Below the pieces are notes generated by a model. The model had not been told where the DNA came from and searched no databases. It saw only the letters and a program-made list of their open reading frames with translations. This document shows, in pieces, positions 46,101 through 58,307 of a DNA stretch of 64,000 nucleotides (positions are counted from its first letter, which is position 1; the number at the start of each line of letters is the position of its first letter). Source of the stretch: Taeniopygia guttata (lineage: Eukaryota; Chordata; Aves; Passeriformes; Estrildidae); the NCBI RefSeq assembly GCF_048771995.1, contig NC_133025.1:4278001-4342000 (forward strand), given 5' to 3'. Both the position numbers and the translations under genes were made by a program.

Positions 46101-48243
46101 TCTGTAAGATCAGTAGGAAATGTCCCCCTTACTTCTTTGGGGGCAGATCTTGCTACTGTGCATTTATAACTTCAAAGATGACAATAAACCTCTGGTCCCC
46201 ATCACTGGAGCAAAACCAACTTGGGGTGAAAGGTCAGAAAGAGGTGGAAATGCTAAGAAATGTCTCAGAATGTCAGAATCAATTAAAATATTACTTCATT
46301 TAAATTACTGATTTCATGGCATTATTCTAATTCACAGAGCCTTTAAAGCCATGAATTCTCATTGGAAATATTAGCACTAGAAAGCATTGGGTGCCTGAAA
46401 GCTGTGGGCTTAGGGTATTTTATTACTGTTTTTTTAGGAGATGAGTCAGTCTAGTTTATGAAAGCAAAGATGTAAGGCATGAAAGACAGATTCAAGACCC
46501 TTTCCTTACTGCTTTTTCATCTGCTGCACTTACTGTACATTCTTAACCCTGTAAGTAAAAACAAGTTGGAAACTCAACTATCCCCTAACAAGAAAAAAAA
46601 AATCAGCAACTTTGATGCCTTGGGTTTCAGCGAGAGACGCCCCCAGCATCACCTGCAGCGTGGTGGTAACCTGGGGGTCAGGCAAACTTGAACTGCAGCA
46701 TTAGGGCTCTTGTGAAGCCCATCAAGCTTTTCCTGTGAGCTGGTGCTCCCCAAGCTGCTCCCTGGGGCTCCTGTGCTGCTGCTGATGATTTTTCCAAACA
46801 GCTCCTTCCTGGTGTGTTTGGCATGGAAGAGAAGAGCGAAACTCATCACCCACTGGATTTGCCTTCTCTGGGCAGAAGGAGCTTTTACCTTCTTGTTTCA
46901 TACTGCTGACAAGTTTTCCTGAGCTGTTGTGATGGAAGTAATGCCATTTAAAGAGAGAGATGTTTAGGCATGTCAGGTATATGTTACCATAGGAGTTGCT
47001 AGTGTTTGACACTGTAGCCTGTTTTTATCACAGACTAAAAAACTAGATGCAGCATTTCACATTTTATTTGATCCAGCAAACACATTTTTGGTGCTCACTT
47101 AGTGTTCAAATCAGCTTTCTCTAAGTAACTGTCTGCTCTTAGCTTCATTCTTCTGATTGTGGTGCTCCATACTGCTTTAAAATACAATCTAGTCTTTGTA
47201 GGAATAGCTCTTTTACAGCATCCCTTTAGTAAACACATCCTTTGTTCAAAAAGTTACTTGAAAAACTTGGGTGGTAGCTGCCCTGGAGGACAGACAAATT
47301 GTGTTTTTAAGAATTTCCCCCAGTATTGCTATTTGGGTTTACTTAAAACTTAAATTAGAAAAGACCAATTTAAAAAAATAATTTTTTGTGAAATATGAGT
47401 TTTGGATTTTGAGCATTACAAACCCAAGGAGGCATTTATGCTTTGGATTTTACAGTTGTGATAATACACAGGATTGTTCAATTAGACTTAACCTGCAACT
47501 GGTATCATAAGGTTGTTTTTTGAGCTAGAGGAATCATTATGACATTTATTTCAACTTTCAGTATAACAGGCTGTAGTTTTTTCATAAGCTTGCTTTTTAT
47601 GGAGTCCAGCATGTCTGGAATTTTAAATGTTATTTTCCCCTCTAGTATTGCCTGTGTGAACCCCTTGCAGGAGGCAAATGCTTTCCCTGGCAGGGCAGGC
47701 TGAGGAGCACTTACTGATGAGGAAGGTGGCAGTGAACTTCAAAAGAAACCAAACATCAACCCCTAAAACACACAATGTTTGGAAGCCTGACCTCTGCTAA
47801 CCTGACCCTCTGTTTCAGGGCATTTTGTTTGTTTTGGATGCCAAGGGGTGGCTGTGGGTCTGCAGCAACACTGAGCGAGCACCAAATCTCATAACTGAAA
47901 ACTTCTCAGGGATTAAGTCCTGATTATTGGGGAATATCTTGATTATTTTGTTTGTCTCACTTTTTTAAACTTCCTGATGTGCTTAAAGCACATTACATTG
48001 ATATCTATGAGAACTGGGAAGTGCACTGACAGCCAGCATCACTCATTCAGTGTCACAGACCTGCACAGAATGAGTGAAATGCAAAATACCCCTTTTTAGA
48101 AAAAGAAAGTGGGAAAATGTAGAACATGCCTTCTATGCTTTTTTTTTCTTTCCATCTGTTATTTCCCTTAATTCTGGAATTAGGAAATTTGGTTGGGACA
48201 ACTATATATGACTTGTATTTGTAATATTCTAACAGACTATTTA
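43111..48243 (+). other. TAF3: TAF3 intron 2, no gene recognised
   Basis: AT-rich with patches of pyrimidine runs (e.g. T9-T10 runs at about 45,860-45,890). No exon, RNA gene or repeat family is recognised. Confidence 0.5.
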
Positions 48244-48415
48244 CAGAATCAGAGAATGAATTAGGTTGGAAAAGACCTCTGAGAGTATCAAGTCCAATGT
48301 AGGATTGATCAAACTGACCCCAGTACTGACTGCCACATCCAGTCTTTCCTTAAACACCTCCAGGGATGGTGACTCCACCACCATTCACACCCTTCCAGGG
48401 ATTTCTCAGGAACAA
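48244..48415 (-). mobile_element. CR1 LINE 3'-end fragment, antisense
   Basis: CAGAATCAGAGAATGAATTA, GGTTGGAAAAGACCTCTGAG, ATCAAGTCCAATG, CCTTAAACACCTCCAGGG and ATGGTGACTCCACCACC follow the reverse-complement order of a CR1 3' region of the GGAAAAGACCTCT subfamily type. The next 60 bp (CCTCCTGGGTGGAC..., a local duplication) no longer align. Confidence 0.8.
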
Positions 48416-49512
48416 CCACCCTCCTGGGTGGACATCCCAGCTATCCTGGGTGGACAAAGCATTTTGTTATTTTTGGGGAAATTTCTCCTTTCCAACTATT
48501 GGAGCAGGAACAAAACACAGATCCTCTGCTTCTTGCTGCCTTTTTGCTCAGCAGGGTAGGGAAGGACCAAGAAGGAGAAGGAGAGGGAGCAGCTCAGATG
48601 TTGGGAGAGGGGATGGAGGTGCTCAGTGTGGTTCCAGGGAGGGTTTGGATCTGAGCTGCAAATGCTCAACAGCAGCACTGGTCTGGTTACTTCTTCTGCC
48701 TCTCTTGTGTGAGGGTGTTTTATGCAACAGTTTGTTTAAATTAAAACAAAGCAGCATTTTGTAAAGGTGGAGAAGGGGTAGTGCTGTGTAGCAGGACATC
48801 AGACTAGAAATTTCTAAGTGTTGTAGGTAAAGGAAGTGCTGGGGGTGCAGGTCACCTAATCTGCCAGAGATCTCAGAGCAATGCCAGTTGTGTTTTGGTT
48901 TGTGTTTGTGTGTTTATTCCCTGCATTGTCAGATGCCTCTGTGACTGTAGGAGTGGGGCTGCTGCAGGAGCTTCAGAGAGGTATGAAAAACATTCCTTCT
49001 AAAAATACTGGGAAGCTCTCTCCACCCCCATTGTTTATTGGAAACTTTTCCCCGTCTTAAGATATTTGATTATGGTGTAATGCAGCTAATTTAAGCATCT
49101 GTTTATCACTGCCTGGCTAGACTGAATGTGAAATTTCAATTGAATTACCTCCCAAGAGAGCTTTGAGCTCTGAGGGTAAAACAAATCATTTTCTCTCCAT
49201 TCCCCTGGGATTGTCAATAAAAAGAATTCATCTAAATAGTTTACATGCATTTTGAAATGTTGCATCTACTAGACTTGGGTTTGTTGTTAGTGGAAAATTG
49301 CCAGTGTGAGTGGAATATTGGCTTTGACTCGACTATGGCACTGTTGTAGCATGGTGGTACATGGTCTGGGAAGGCTACAGCTGTGAAATAATTTTCATTT
49401 AATAAATATTTGATCAATAAATGTGTGTGCTTTATTTTAGAACAGAAGGGAGGTATAAACCTAGCTTATTACAACCTCAGGCAGAAGATAGCACCAGCCC
49501 ATGAGCTTAAAT
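48416..49512 (+). other. TAF3: TAF3 intron 2, no gene recognised
   Basis: Contains a purine-rich patch at about 48,555-48,620 (GGAAGGACCAAGAAGGAGAA and following). No exon is recognised. Confidence 0.5.
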
Positions 49513-49800
49513 GCATAGAATATCCTAAGTTGGGAGGGATCATGGAGTCTATGGATCATTGAATCCAATTCCTGGTCCTGCACAGGACAGCCCCAGGAAT
49601 TCCACCCTGTGCCTGAGAGCATTGTCCAAAAGCTTCTTGAGCCCTGTCAGGCTTGGTGCTCTGCCCACTTCCCTGGGGAGCCTCTTGAGTGCCCAACCAC
49701 CCTCGAGGGAAAGAATCTTTCTCATAGTATCCAACCTGAATCTCCCCTGACACATCTCTGTGCCATCATCTCAGCTCATATGAGCTTCTCCAGCCTTTCC
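49513..49800 (-). mobile_element. CR1 LINE 3'-end fragment, antisense (~290 bp)
   Basis: In order: GCATAGAATATCCTAAGTTG, GGATCATTGAATCCAATTCC, GGTCCTGCACAGGACAGCCC, ACCCTGTGCCTGAGAGCATT, GTCCAAAAGCTTCTTGAGCC, GGGGAGCCTCTTGAGTGCCC, CAACCACCCTCGAGGG and CCAACCTGAATCTCCCCTGA. This is the antisense order of the same CR1 subfamily type as the 12,262 fragment, in longer form. Short frames open on both strands here are remnants without coding value. Confidence 0.87.
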
Positions 49801-50326
49801 AGTTGATCTGTTACAGTGAAGTGAATTATTGCTGTGGGCTGCTGCTGGGACATGGGGAGCCCCTCATCATCGCCACAACTTTGTCTGCTCCTAAATATTT
49901 GTGTGTGCACATGCTGTTAAACATATTTTCACTTATACAAGAAACAGTAGGTTTTCTTTTTTGTTTGTCATCATGTCAACAAAGATCTGGGAGAGTGCAG
50001 AGTACAGGTTTTTCTTGCTCTGCAAAAAGAGCACTCACTTTACATCTTCTCTGTCATTTTGGTAGTGTGAAGAGAGGAGATTTTCCTTCTCGTTTGCATT
50101 GCTTGGGTCAGAGGTGAAATCTGCTGCCATCCACCTGCAGAAGACCTGCAGGTCTGATTCTGTAGGTGCTTCTGCCCTGGACTAGTCTGCTCTGCTTAGG
50201 GGCAGGTGCTGCCCTCACTCCAGCTGGGATGTGTGGACACGTCCATGAGCTGCAGGCAGCAATCCACACCAGCCTTTGTGCCCTTCACCTGAGTCTTACC
50301 AGCGGAGCTTACTTGGAGATGCAGTG
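49801..50326 (+). other. TAF3: TAF3 intron 2 between two CR1 copies
   Basis: About 0.5 kb without recognised feature, between an antisense and a sense CR1 fragment. Confidence 0.5.
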
Positions 50327-50540
50327 TCCAGGAAGAAATTTTTTACTGTGACAGTGGCAAGACCCTGGCACAAGTTGCCCAGAGAAGCTGTGGCTGCCAT
50401 TCCTGGAAGTGTCCAAGGCCAGGTTGGATGGGGCTCTGAACAACCTGGTCTAATCAAAGGTGTCCCTACCCGTGGGACAGGGTTTGAAGTGGATGATCTT
50501 TAAGTTCCCTTCCAGTCCAAACTATTTTGTGATTCTCTGA
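50327..50540 (+). mobile_element. CR1 LINE 3' end, sense, with intact terminus
   Basis: GTCCAGGAAGAAATTTTTTA, CCCTGGCACAAGTTGCCCAG, CCATTCCTGGAAGTGTCCAA, GGCCAGGTTGGATGGGGCTC, TGAACAACCTGGTCTAATCA, AAGGTGTCCCTACCCGTGGG and GATGATCTTTAAGTTCCCTT lead to TTTTGTGATTCTCTGA, a slightly degraded CR1 terminal octamer pair. It is a 5'-truncated insertion of about 215 bp. Confidence 0.88.
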
Positions 50541-53500
50541 GTTTCATTCAGGCAGGAAAACTGCAATCCAGGAGTCAAATTGAAAGGTGAGCTGACAGTG
50601 TGAGTTTTTGTACCCCACAGCAGCATGTGGGTAACCTGCACCGTGAGCAGACTGAAGGGAGGTGGATGGCAGAGTTTGTTTTCCTGGCACTCTACTGTTG
50701 CCAACAGTTCAGATGAGAGTTTGAAGAAGGTCCAGGTAGCAGTAGAAAGATGCTTCACCTTTACACTAGGTCTTTTCTGATGCAGATAATTTAAAATTTG
50801 CTCTTATTCAGATATTTAGGCAGTGAAGAAGCTTCTTTAAAGATCTCATAGTAGTGATAGCAGTGAGGAGCTTGGAGGTGGCTGTGCAGAGTGAATGCCT
50901 GTTGATTCCTTTGGAGTGGGAACATGCTCAGACCTGCAGGAGCCAGCCAGGTGAGCAGCTAAACCATGTAATCGCCCTGTCACTCTTTCACACTCCTGAC
51001 CTACTTCTGTTTTTATTGGTGATAAAAAACATTTCTTTATGTTAACTCAGATAATCTTTGATGACACAGCAGTTGGAATGACAGTCAAAAATCACAGTCC
51101 AAAAACCATACAAACAGATGAAAGATTTAAGAAATTTTAGAGCTCACTTGTTCAGGAGTTTGGTGTTTCTGTGGTGATTCTTACAGTTGGTCATGTTTAA
51201 TGGCAAGGCCCAAGGAAGTTAAATGCCACTATGTAGGCAGTATTTTTTCTGACAGCTATAATCAGCAGTAGTTCCTGCATTTTCACAGGGAGGGTTTGAA
51301 GAGAGAGGCACAATATTGCTTGTTTACTTGTCAGTATATTCCTTAGTATAGGGGGCTGACTATTGAAAGACCTTGTTTGCAAAAGCAATAAAAGTTACTC
51401 ACAGATGGCATTAACATGGGAATGATTAAAGTTTTAAATTACAGCAACATTCATTGCAAAGAGCAAAAGTATAATTGTGGTAAAGATAATTCTGGATTAT
51501 TATTCTAAAACAGTAGTATACCAGAAGTCTGTAGGTAAGCTGTAGCTTTGGCCTGTGTTTTGAGATGCTAATAGTCCATATTTCCTTTCTGTCTCTAAAT
51601 ATGGAACTGTTTTGACAGTTTAAGTATACTGTAAAGCGATTAATCCTGACAGGGTTGATAGTAACTTAAGAAAAACATTTTTAAACCCCAAAACTGCAGT
51701 TTATCTTAATGAGTAGCTCACACTGTCAACAGCAAAGCCCTGTTACTTTGTGTAATAGGGTTTAGAGACTATCATGATGAGAAAGGACAGGTTTTGTAAT
51801 TTGAAAATACATGACTAGAAGTAGAGGTAGTCCCTTCCACTGAGCCTCCAGCTGAGGTGCTTCACCTGTGCCTCTCTCACCTTGCTTCTAAAAAAAGTTA
51901 AGAACAAATTTATTTTTGTTAAAATTATCGTCTCTTAGGAGAAGTGTGCAAAGATACCAGCTGCTTAAGATAAAACTGATGCAAGAGTTTGTGTAATGTT
52001 AAAAGTGAGCACCTACAGGAGAGCAATCTTGGAGTGTTTCCAGTTACAAATAAGTCCTGTGCCACAAAGAGTCAGAAGTCTCCCTTGAATGAAGATCATT
52101 ACCCTCAGGGTGCATGTTGGTCACTCTTTAAAATTCTTATAAAAACAAAGAAATTAATTATCCAGTATAAAAATGGGACATACGTCTCCTGGCAAACATT
52201 CAATTAACTTTTTAGTGCTTGCTACTTAATGTTGTGTTTGACCACTCGAGCATTGAGAACGACTTTCCTTTGAGAGGGAGCTGGGGTGGAACGTGGCATT
52301 GGGCTGCAGCTCTGCATCAACATTTTTCCCATGATCATTGAGTGTGGAGCTAGTTATATTTTACTTATGCATATGAGATGTAATTTGCTTTGGGACAGGG
52401 TTGGTTTTGGTTTGGTGGGGGTTTTTTTTGTTTTTTTTCAGGCTGGATGATGTTTTATTGAGAATATAATTTAGCTAGTTTTGCAATCGTAGACTGGTTC
52501 GCAGTGGTTGAGCATGAACTACCAATTAAAAGCAACTGTATAATACTTGTAATTCCCATGACTAATGGGCTGAAAATATGGAGCTCTTTGACCTGGATCC
52601 AGTCCAAGCCAAAGATGAATTATGCCACATAGATCACATTTTCTACTGTTAAAATATCCAACAGTGCAAGTGTAAACCCCAAACTTTAAGAAATGTTGAC
52701 TTCAGAAGGAAGAACTGACATGATGACGAATATATTTTAAGAATAATGCATGAGAAGAACTTGAATAACTGTGTTTTTATAGAACTTTTACCTATTTCTG
52801 TGTACATTGATATAATTTATAATCCTCTTTCATCATTAATCTCCTGCTGCTTTACTAGCAAGTGATTAAGTACTGAAACAATTGGAAGGAAAAGATTCTC
52901 TGGGATTTTTATTGTGTGTGTGATGTTCTTTAGATGGGCAATAAAAATCACACTGCTACAAGGTAAATATGCATATTAATTTTTTCAAGTGCATCCAGTA
53001 TGTAAAGATTCTCAAATTGATCTTTATTTGTTGTACATAATTTTCTTTTTTTTTCAAAAGGATCACTAACAGTGTGAAATTTGTAATTAAACTAAATAGC
53101 TGAGTTTTGTTGTTCTTGTAGCAGAACAAAATTAAATATCTGTGGGTTAAACTTAGTTGGTTGAGCTGCTAAATGATGTATAAATATGCAGGGGCCAAAG
53201 CTGATGTGAAGGAAAGTGCTCTGCTCGTCAAACGAGGGAGTGATTGTGTGGCAGGGCAGTAGGAGTTCTCTTGGAAACAGGGGAAATTATCAGCGTACCA
53301 GGACAGAATGCAAAGGTCGATCTGCTGAATACAAATAAAGTATTGAGCACCAGGTTCTGCCTCATGGAGCTGGCGCTTTTGGAACCGCTGTGATAAATGC
53401 ACTGATAAATTCAAGGGAATGAGTGCTATTGCAAAAGCCTGATGAAGGCTAGAAAGTGTCCAGCTAGTAGGAATTGCACTGCTTGGTCAGGCACAATGAA

Positions 53501-54450
53501 ATTAAATAGAATTTGCTTTAGTGAAATTGCATCAAGGATGATTAAAGGTGCTGCTGGGAGAAGGTGGCGATCACCTTCCACTGAAACCACTTCAGTGACT
53601 CCGTCGTTTACTCCTTACACATTTGGCTTTTTCTCATTTTTTGCTCATTTCCTCTGACTTCAAAGCTCCTCTCCCCCTCCTGGTCCTTTCCACCTTTGTG
53701 TTGTGTTCCTGCTCCGAGCCTGAAAGCGACACCAGGCTGCTTCAGGGAGCAGGGAGCTCATCAGCACCATTCCTTGGGTCCGTGAGTTTGCTCAGATACA
53801 CCAAGTCCTACACCAAGCCCCCCACCCATATACAGAATTCTCCGTTCCCCTGCTCTTTGATAATTATATTTTGGGCCTTTTAGCTCCAAAAAGCTGATCC
53901 ATGTCGTGCAGCACCGTGTTCCCTCCTCAGCTGGGTGGATGGAGCTGTGCAGGTGGGAGCTGCTCCCTGCTCTGCCACAGCTCCGCTGTTCAGACCTGCA
54001 GTCGGGATTCTGTATCTCATTTTCCAGCTAAGTTTCCAAGCAGCCTCTGATCCTGAGCTGCTAAAACCACTCTGGTGTGGTGTCACAGGAGTCTCACCTC
54101 AAGGACTAAACTGCTCATTGGATGTTTCCTTGAGTAAAAGTCTGCAGAAGAGTCTGAGCCAAACTCCCCTTGCTTTTGCTTTGATATGTTTTGCGTTAGC
54201 GTTTAGAGGCCTTTGGCCTCATGGGTGTTTAAAAATGAATTGTAAGAGAATTAACAACTTTCCAGTTGTTTTACTTTCCTAAAAAACAACAGCAGAGCAG
54301 TGGCCAGGGCTGCAGGCAGCACCGAGGCCTCGCTGTGCCCTGCTGTGTTTGCAGGGGAGCTGAGATACCAAATGTGAAGTTTGAGTGACTTGAACTAGAT
54401 CTTTCCCCAGATGGGCTGACAGTGTAACCAGTCTTTTATGGTAAAATAAA
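50541..54450 (+). other. TAF3: TAF3 intron 2, no gene recognised
   Basis: Includes a G/T-rich low-complexity patch at about 52,398-52,440 (GGTTTTGGTTTGGTGGGGG then T runs) and a C-rich patch at 53,660-53,830. No exon or repeat family is recognised. Confidence 0.5.
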
Positions 54451-54500
54451 ACATGTGGTTACAGAAATACACACACACATGTATATATATAACCACGTGT
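54451..54500. repeat. AC/TA microsatellite inside an 11-bp near-perfect inverted repeat
   Basis: ACATGTGGTTA (54,451-54,461) pairs with TAACCACGTGT (54,490-54,500) with one mismatch. (AC)5 and (TA)5 lie between. The right arm carries a CACGTG E-box. Confidence 0.75.
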
Positions 54501-57500
54501 AACATCCCTCTGTTACCAAGATGAGACCATCTCATGACTGTTTTGTTTCCATTTGACACTTAAATTATCTTCTGGCAGTGGGACCAGAGTCCCGTACTCC
54601 AAATAAAAAGAGACATAATCAAATTCATATAAGAACACCTCAGCACTGTAAGTGAACCTTATTTCCTCAGTGTATATATTTTCTTGAAGTATTTGTCATT
54701 TTACCACTTCTGCTGCTGGTTAATGCTGGACTGAGGAGTGTGAGGAATATTTTTCATGATTGCAGTTGTTGGAGCAGTGCATGTGCAGAGCTGTGTTCGG
54801 TCATTTATTCCCTCTTCATTTTTGTAGCAATTGTAGCATGAACTAATTATTTTTTCAGCTTGAGATGTGTTGGAGTTGCATTTGATAACTGTTTATTTTA
54901 CAGAAGAAGCTTTTTTAAGGAGTGACCTAAGCATGGACATGGGGTCCTCTGCTCTGCTCCCTTCAAAGGCACAGGGAAGATTTGCCAGGGGGAGAAAAGG
55001 TTAGACAGCTGATACACCTCCTTTATCCATGCCTGAAGATCCAGGTGTAAAGTTAATGCTGCCACTAATGAAATCATGTTTCTCTCCATGCTGGCATGTC
55101 CCTTGAATTTCCCAGACAACAGCAGTGGTAGCCAAATGGAGCCATGTGTCTCAAAGGAGGTGTGGGAAGAGAGAAGTAAAGGTGTTTAAGCAAAGAAATC
55201 AGCACTCCATTGGTTTAAACCATTTCTCTTTGCATATCCTGGAAATCAACATGCTACCTTCTCTGCCACTGACTCCTTTCTTAAGGATCTTTATGAAGGG
55301 ACCTTAAATACACCACAGAGCTCAAAACTTGCACCAAAATGAAGTAATAATAATAATAATGGAGTTCCAGTTTCCAGCAGATTGAAATTGGCCCAGTAAA
55401 CTTGACACCACATTTAGCTTCTGAGGTGATAATGCATCAGATTATTACACTCTGTGGGTATGTCAGTAAAATAGAAACTAATATTCTGTATTGGCTTTTC
55501 AGAAGGTGTTTCTTCAGAGGGTGAAGCTTTCAGTGAGGTTTGAAGACTCTTACTGTAAATGTGACTATTCTGTGTATTTTTCATTACAGGCAGCTGACTT
55601 CTATTATAGGCAAAGTGTTAACACTTTAGTATTTTAGCTTAGAGTTATAAGTGTTAGAGTTCTAAAACATAAATAGATATTTTGTGTGGAAGAAAAAAAA
55701 TTAAAATAGCACTTGAAAAAATTAATTATCTCCATATTTCCATAACTTCATTAGTTCCCTAACTTAATGCTCCAGAAGTGTTTGCTGGTTGCTTTGTGCA
55801 CAGAAAAGGGCAGTTTTTGCCCTGAAAGCCTCAGTCTTGGGGCATCAGATGTTGGATTTGATAATGCAGGAAACAGTAAACAATGGCCAATTCTGAACAG
55901 TTTTAACTGTAACAGCTGGTTAAAAAGTTTTAGTCTGTTCTTGAACAGAAAATGAAGTTCTCAATTGCTTTAATACTTTCCTTGAAACAGCTTTTCCTTT
56001 CTGTAGAAAACTGCCTTTTTGTGGTAGACTAGAAAACTTTTTTTTTCTCCTTATAGGGAAGAGGTTTTGCATAAAACCATTTTCTGACCTTTTCTGGGCT
56101 TTAAAATGCAGAGATAGCAAAGACCACTTAGAGCTTTTTCCTCATCACTCCTACGGAAACGAAATGCTAAACTATCACTATTATGTGAGGTTTATTGAAA
56201 GCTAGAAAAGGTCCTTGCTGTTTTATCCTCTCTCCATACCCTAGAAGAGGAAGAAAACGAAATAAAAAAATTATATATACCAGGGTATTTTTGCCTCCAG
56301 GGTTGCTAGTGAGAGCTTTAGCTGCTTCAGTGCTTTCCTGCCTCCTCTCTGAAGCTGTGCTTGTTGGTCCCACTTGCAGCAGCAACCTAAAACGTTTAAA
56401 AACATGTGGGGTGAGAGGAGGGGGAGCGGGAGGTAATTATATTGGCTTTTTCCAGGAAATTGTGAGTTTTGCCAAACATTAATACAACAAAAGCTTTTCA
56501 CAGGAGAAACCAGTTTCCATTTGGAAATGCTGCTGTGATATTACTGGGTCGACTCCTGTGCCTTCTCTTCCCCACCTGGGTTCTCTGCATGGACTTCATT
56601 CCTTTCCTCTCACCTGACCTTAAAGACCAAAATAATTGGTGTTTTCTTAGGGGCTTTAATTTTAAAAAAAAATCTAAATTGTGTATTTTTTTCATTTTGG
56701 CAGTCATCTGGTCAGAGCTTCTAGCCCAAACAAGCAAAATCCAAGTTAAAATAGATGAACCAGCTTTGATGGTGTTCTGTGATATTGGCAGCTACTACAG
56801 CAAGGGGCTGCCACAGATTCCCTTCCAGTGGCTCTGGTGTGTGCCTGCTCTCCACATCAGCCAGGCTGGAGCTGTATCTTGCCTGGGAATGGAGATGGGA
56901 AAAATATCTTAGCTACATATTCACCATAAAATTGGGTTTTCATGGTACTTTGAATGACGAGAGGTATATGTCTGTGTGTTTTGGGATTTTTTCAGTAGCA
57001 GTACAAGGTGTCCATCAATTCCCAGAAGTTTGGAGTTGGGGATAACTCCAAGTGAGGTATTTTTTTGTTACATCATCCCTGTGCTTGTCTGGCTTGTGCC
57101 AAAGCAATGTAGTTCTGTCACTGTGATGGAGGAACCCTGTTATGCAATGTATTTTTAATACAGCAAGATTTTATTTGAAGGGTGGAAGGAGTACACTTGG
57201 AATCCACTTCCTTATTATTAACTTCAAAATCTCCTCTCCGTGAACATTTTGATGGCATGGGATGGTTTATTCTTTCTGGCTCTAAAAAGTGGCTTTTCCC
57301 AATTTTTTAGCCAGTTTTTCACTAATTCTAAACTGTGCTTATACAGGCTGCTCGTTGTGCCTATTTCCCTCATCACCAAGCAATTGCTTTTCATGTAGCC
57401 TTTCAGATCTTCCCCTCCAGTGTAATGGGAGCGTGGTTTTGGAGTGCTCAGCACACCAAAATTTCCCCCATCTGTGTTTATTTCAGTGTGTGAGGACATT

Positions 57501-58286
57501 CAGACAGAGCCTGTGCCTCCATTCCAATCTCATGTTGCCCATTCAAATAAATTATGTCTGAAGAGCTGATCAGTAAGAGGTCAGTCCCTTACTTAGGAAG
57601 AAATCCAGTGGGAAAATTGATTGTTAACATGGTGCAGTAGAAGTACAGAGACAGAAAAGGCTTGGTTTTTTGGTAGCTCTTTTAATTTGGCTACATAGTT
57701 CATAAAATGTCCACAAGTTAAATTCTTCTTTGGTTGTAGCATGAATATGGATTTTGGTACATCAAACTCTGGAAATTTGGTTTTGGTTGTGGAAGAGCCA
57801 TGCACAGAGCACAAAATATTGGGAATGGATGAATGGGGGATGTGCTGCCAGTACAGGAGAGTTGCAATTGTACTCAAAAACTAACCAAAAACAAAGAAAT
57901 TTCTGCTACAAAGTGTATTTTGAGGCCTTGGTATGATTTCTTGGTTATAATCTCATTAACTTTTAAAATTAAACATGGAGGCAGATTTAAGCTCTGACTT
58001 TTATGTCTAAATATTAGAAAAATTGAATCAAAATGGAGGGGTTTGGTTCAGGACCCACTTTATGCTTTTATGGGAATGTTTACACTGGCTAACACAGATA
58101 TTGAAGTTGTTTGGCAAGTCATTACAAATAGGAATCAAAGATCCCTATAAATCCATTGAACAGACACCTCAGTGAAGATGATTCAAAATGCTGGATATCT
58201 AAACTGGATGCTCAAAGAAAATTATATAAATACCTTGGATTCTCCACCCTGTTCTTTCAACAGACATTTATACCAATCCATTAGTT
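54501..58286 (+). other. TAF3: TAF3 intron 2, no gene recognised; (TAA)5 at 55,345
   Basis: A (TAA)5 trinucleotide repeat is at 55,345-55,360. The 147-codon frame at 56,469-56,912 (+) has no start context, splice partner or known similarity. Nothing else is seen. Confidence 0.5.
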
Positions 58287-58307
58287 AAAAAAAAAAAAAA
58301 AAAAAAA
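58287..58307. repeat. A21 homopolymer
   Basis: Uninterrupted run of 21 A followed by GGGG. No retroposed body is recognised upstream of it. Confidence 0.95.

Noticed and set aside
56469..56912. 147-codon plus-strand frame in intron 2
   Set aside because: No similarity recognised and no exon-like borders in a phase compatible with TAF3.
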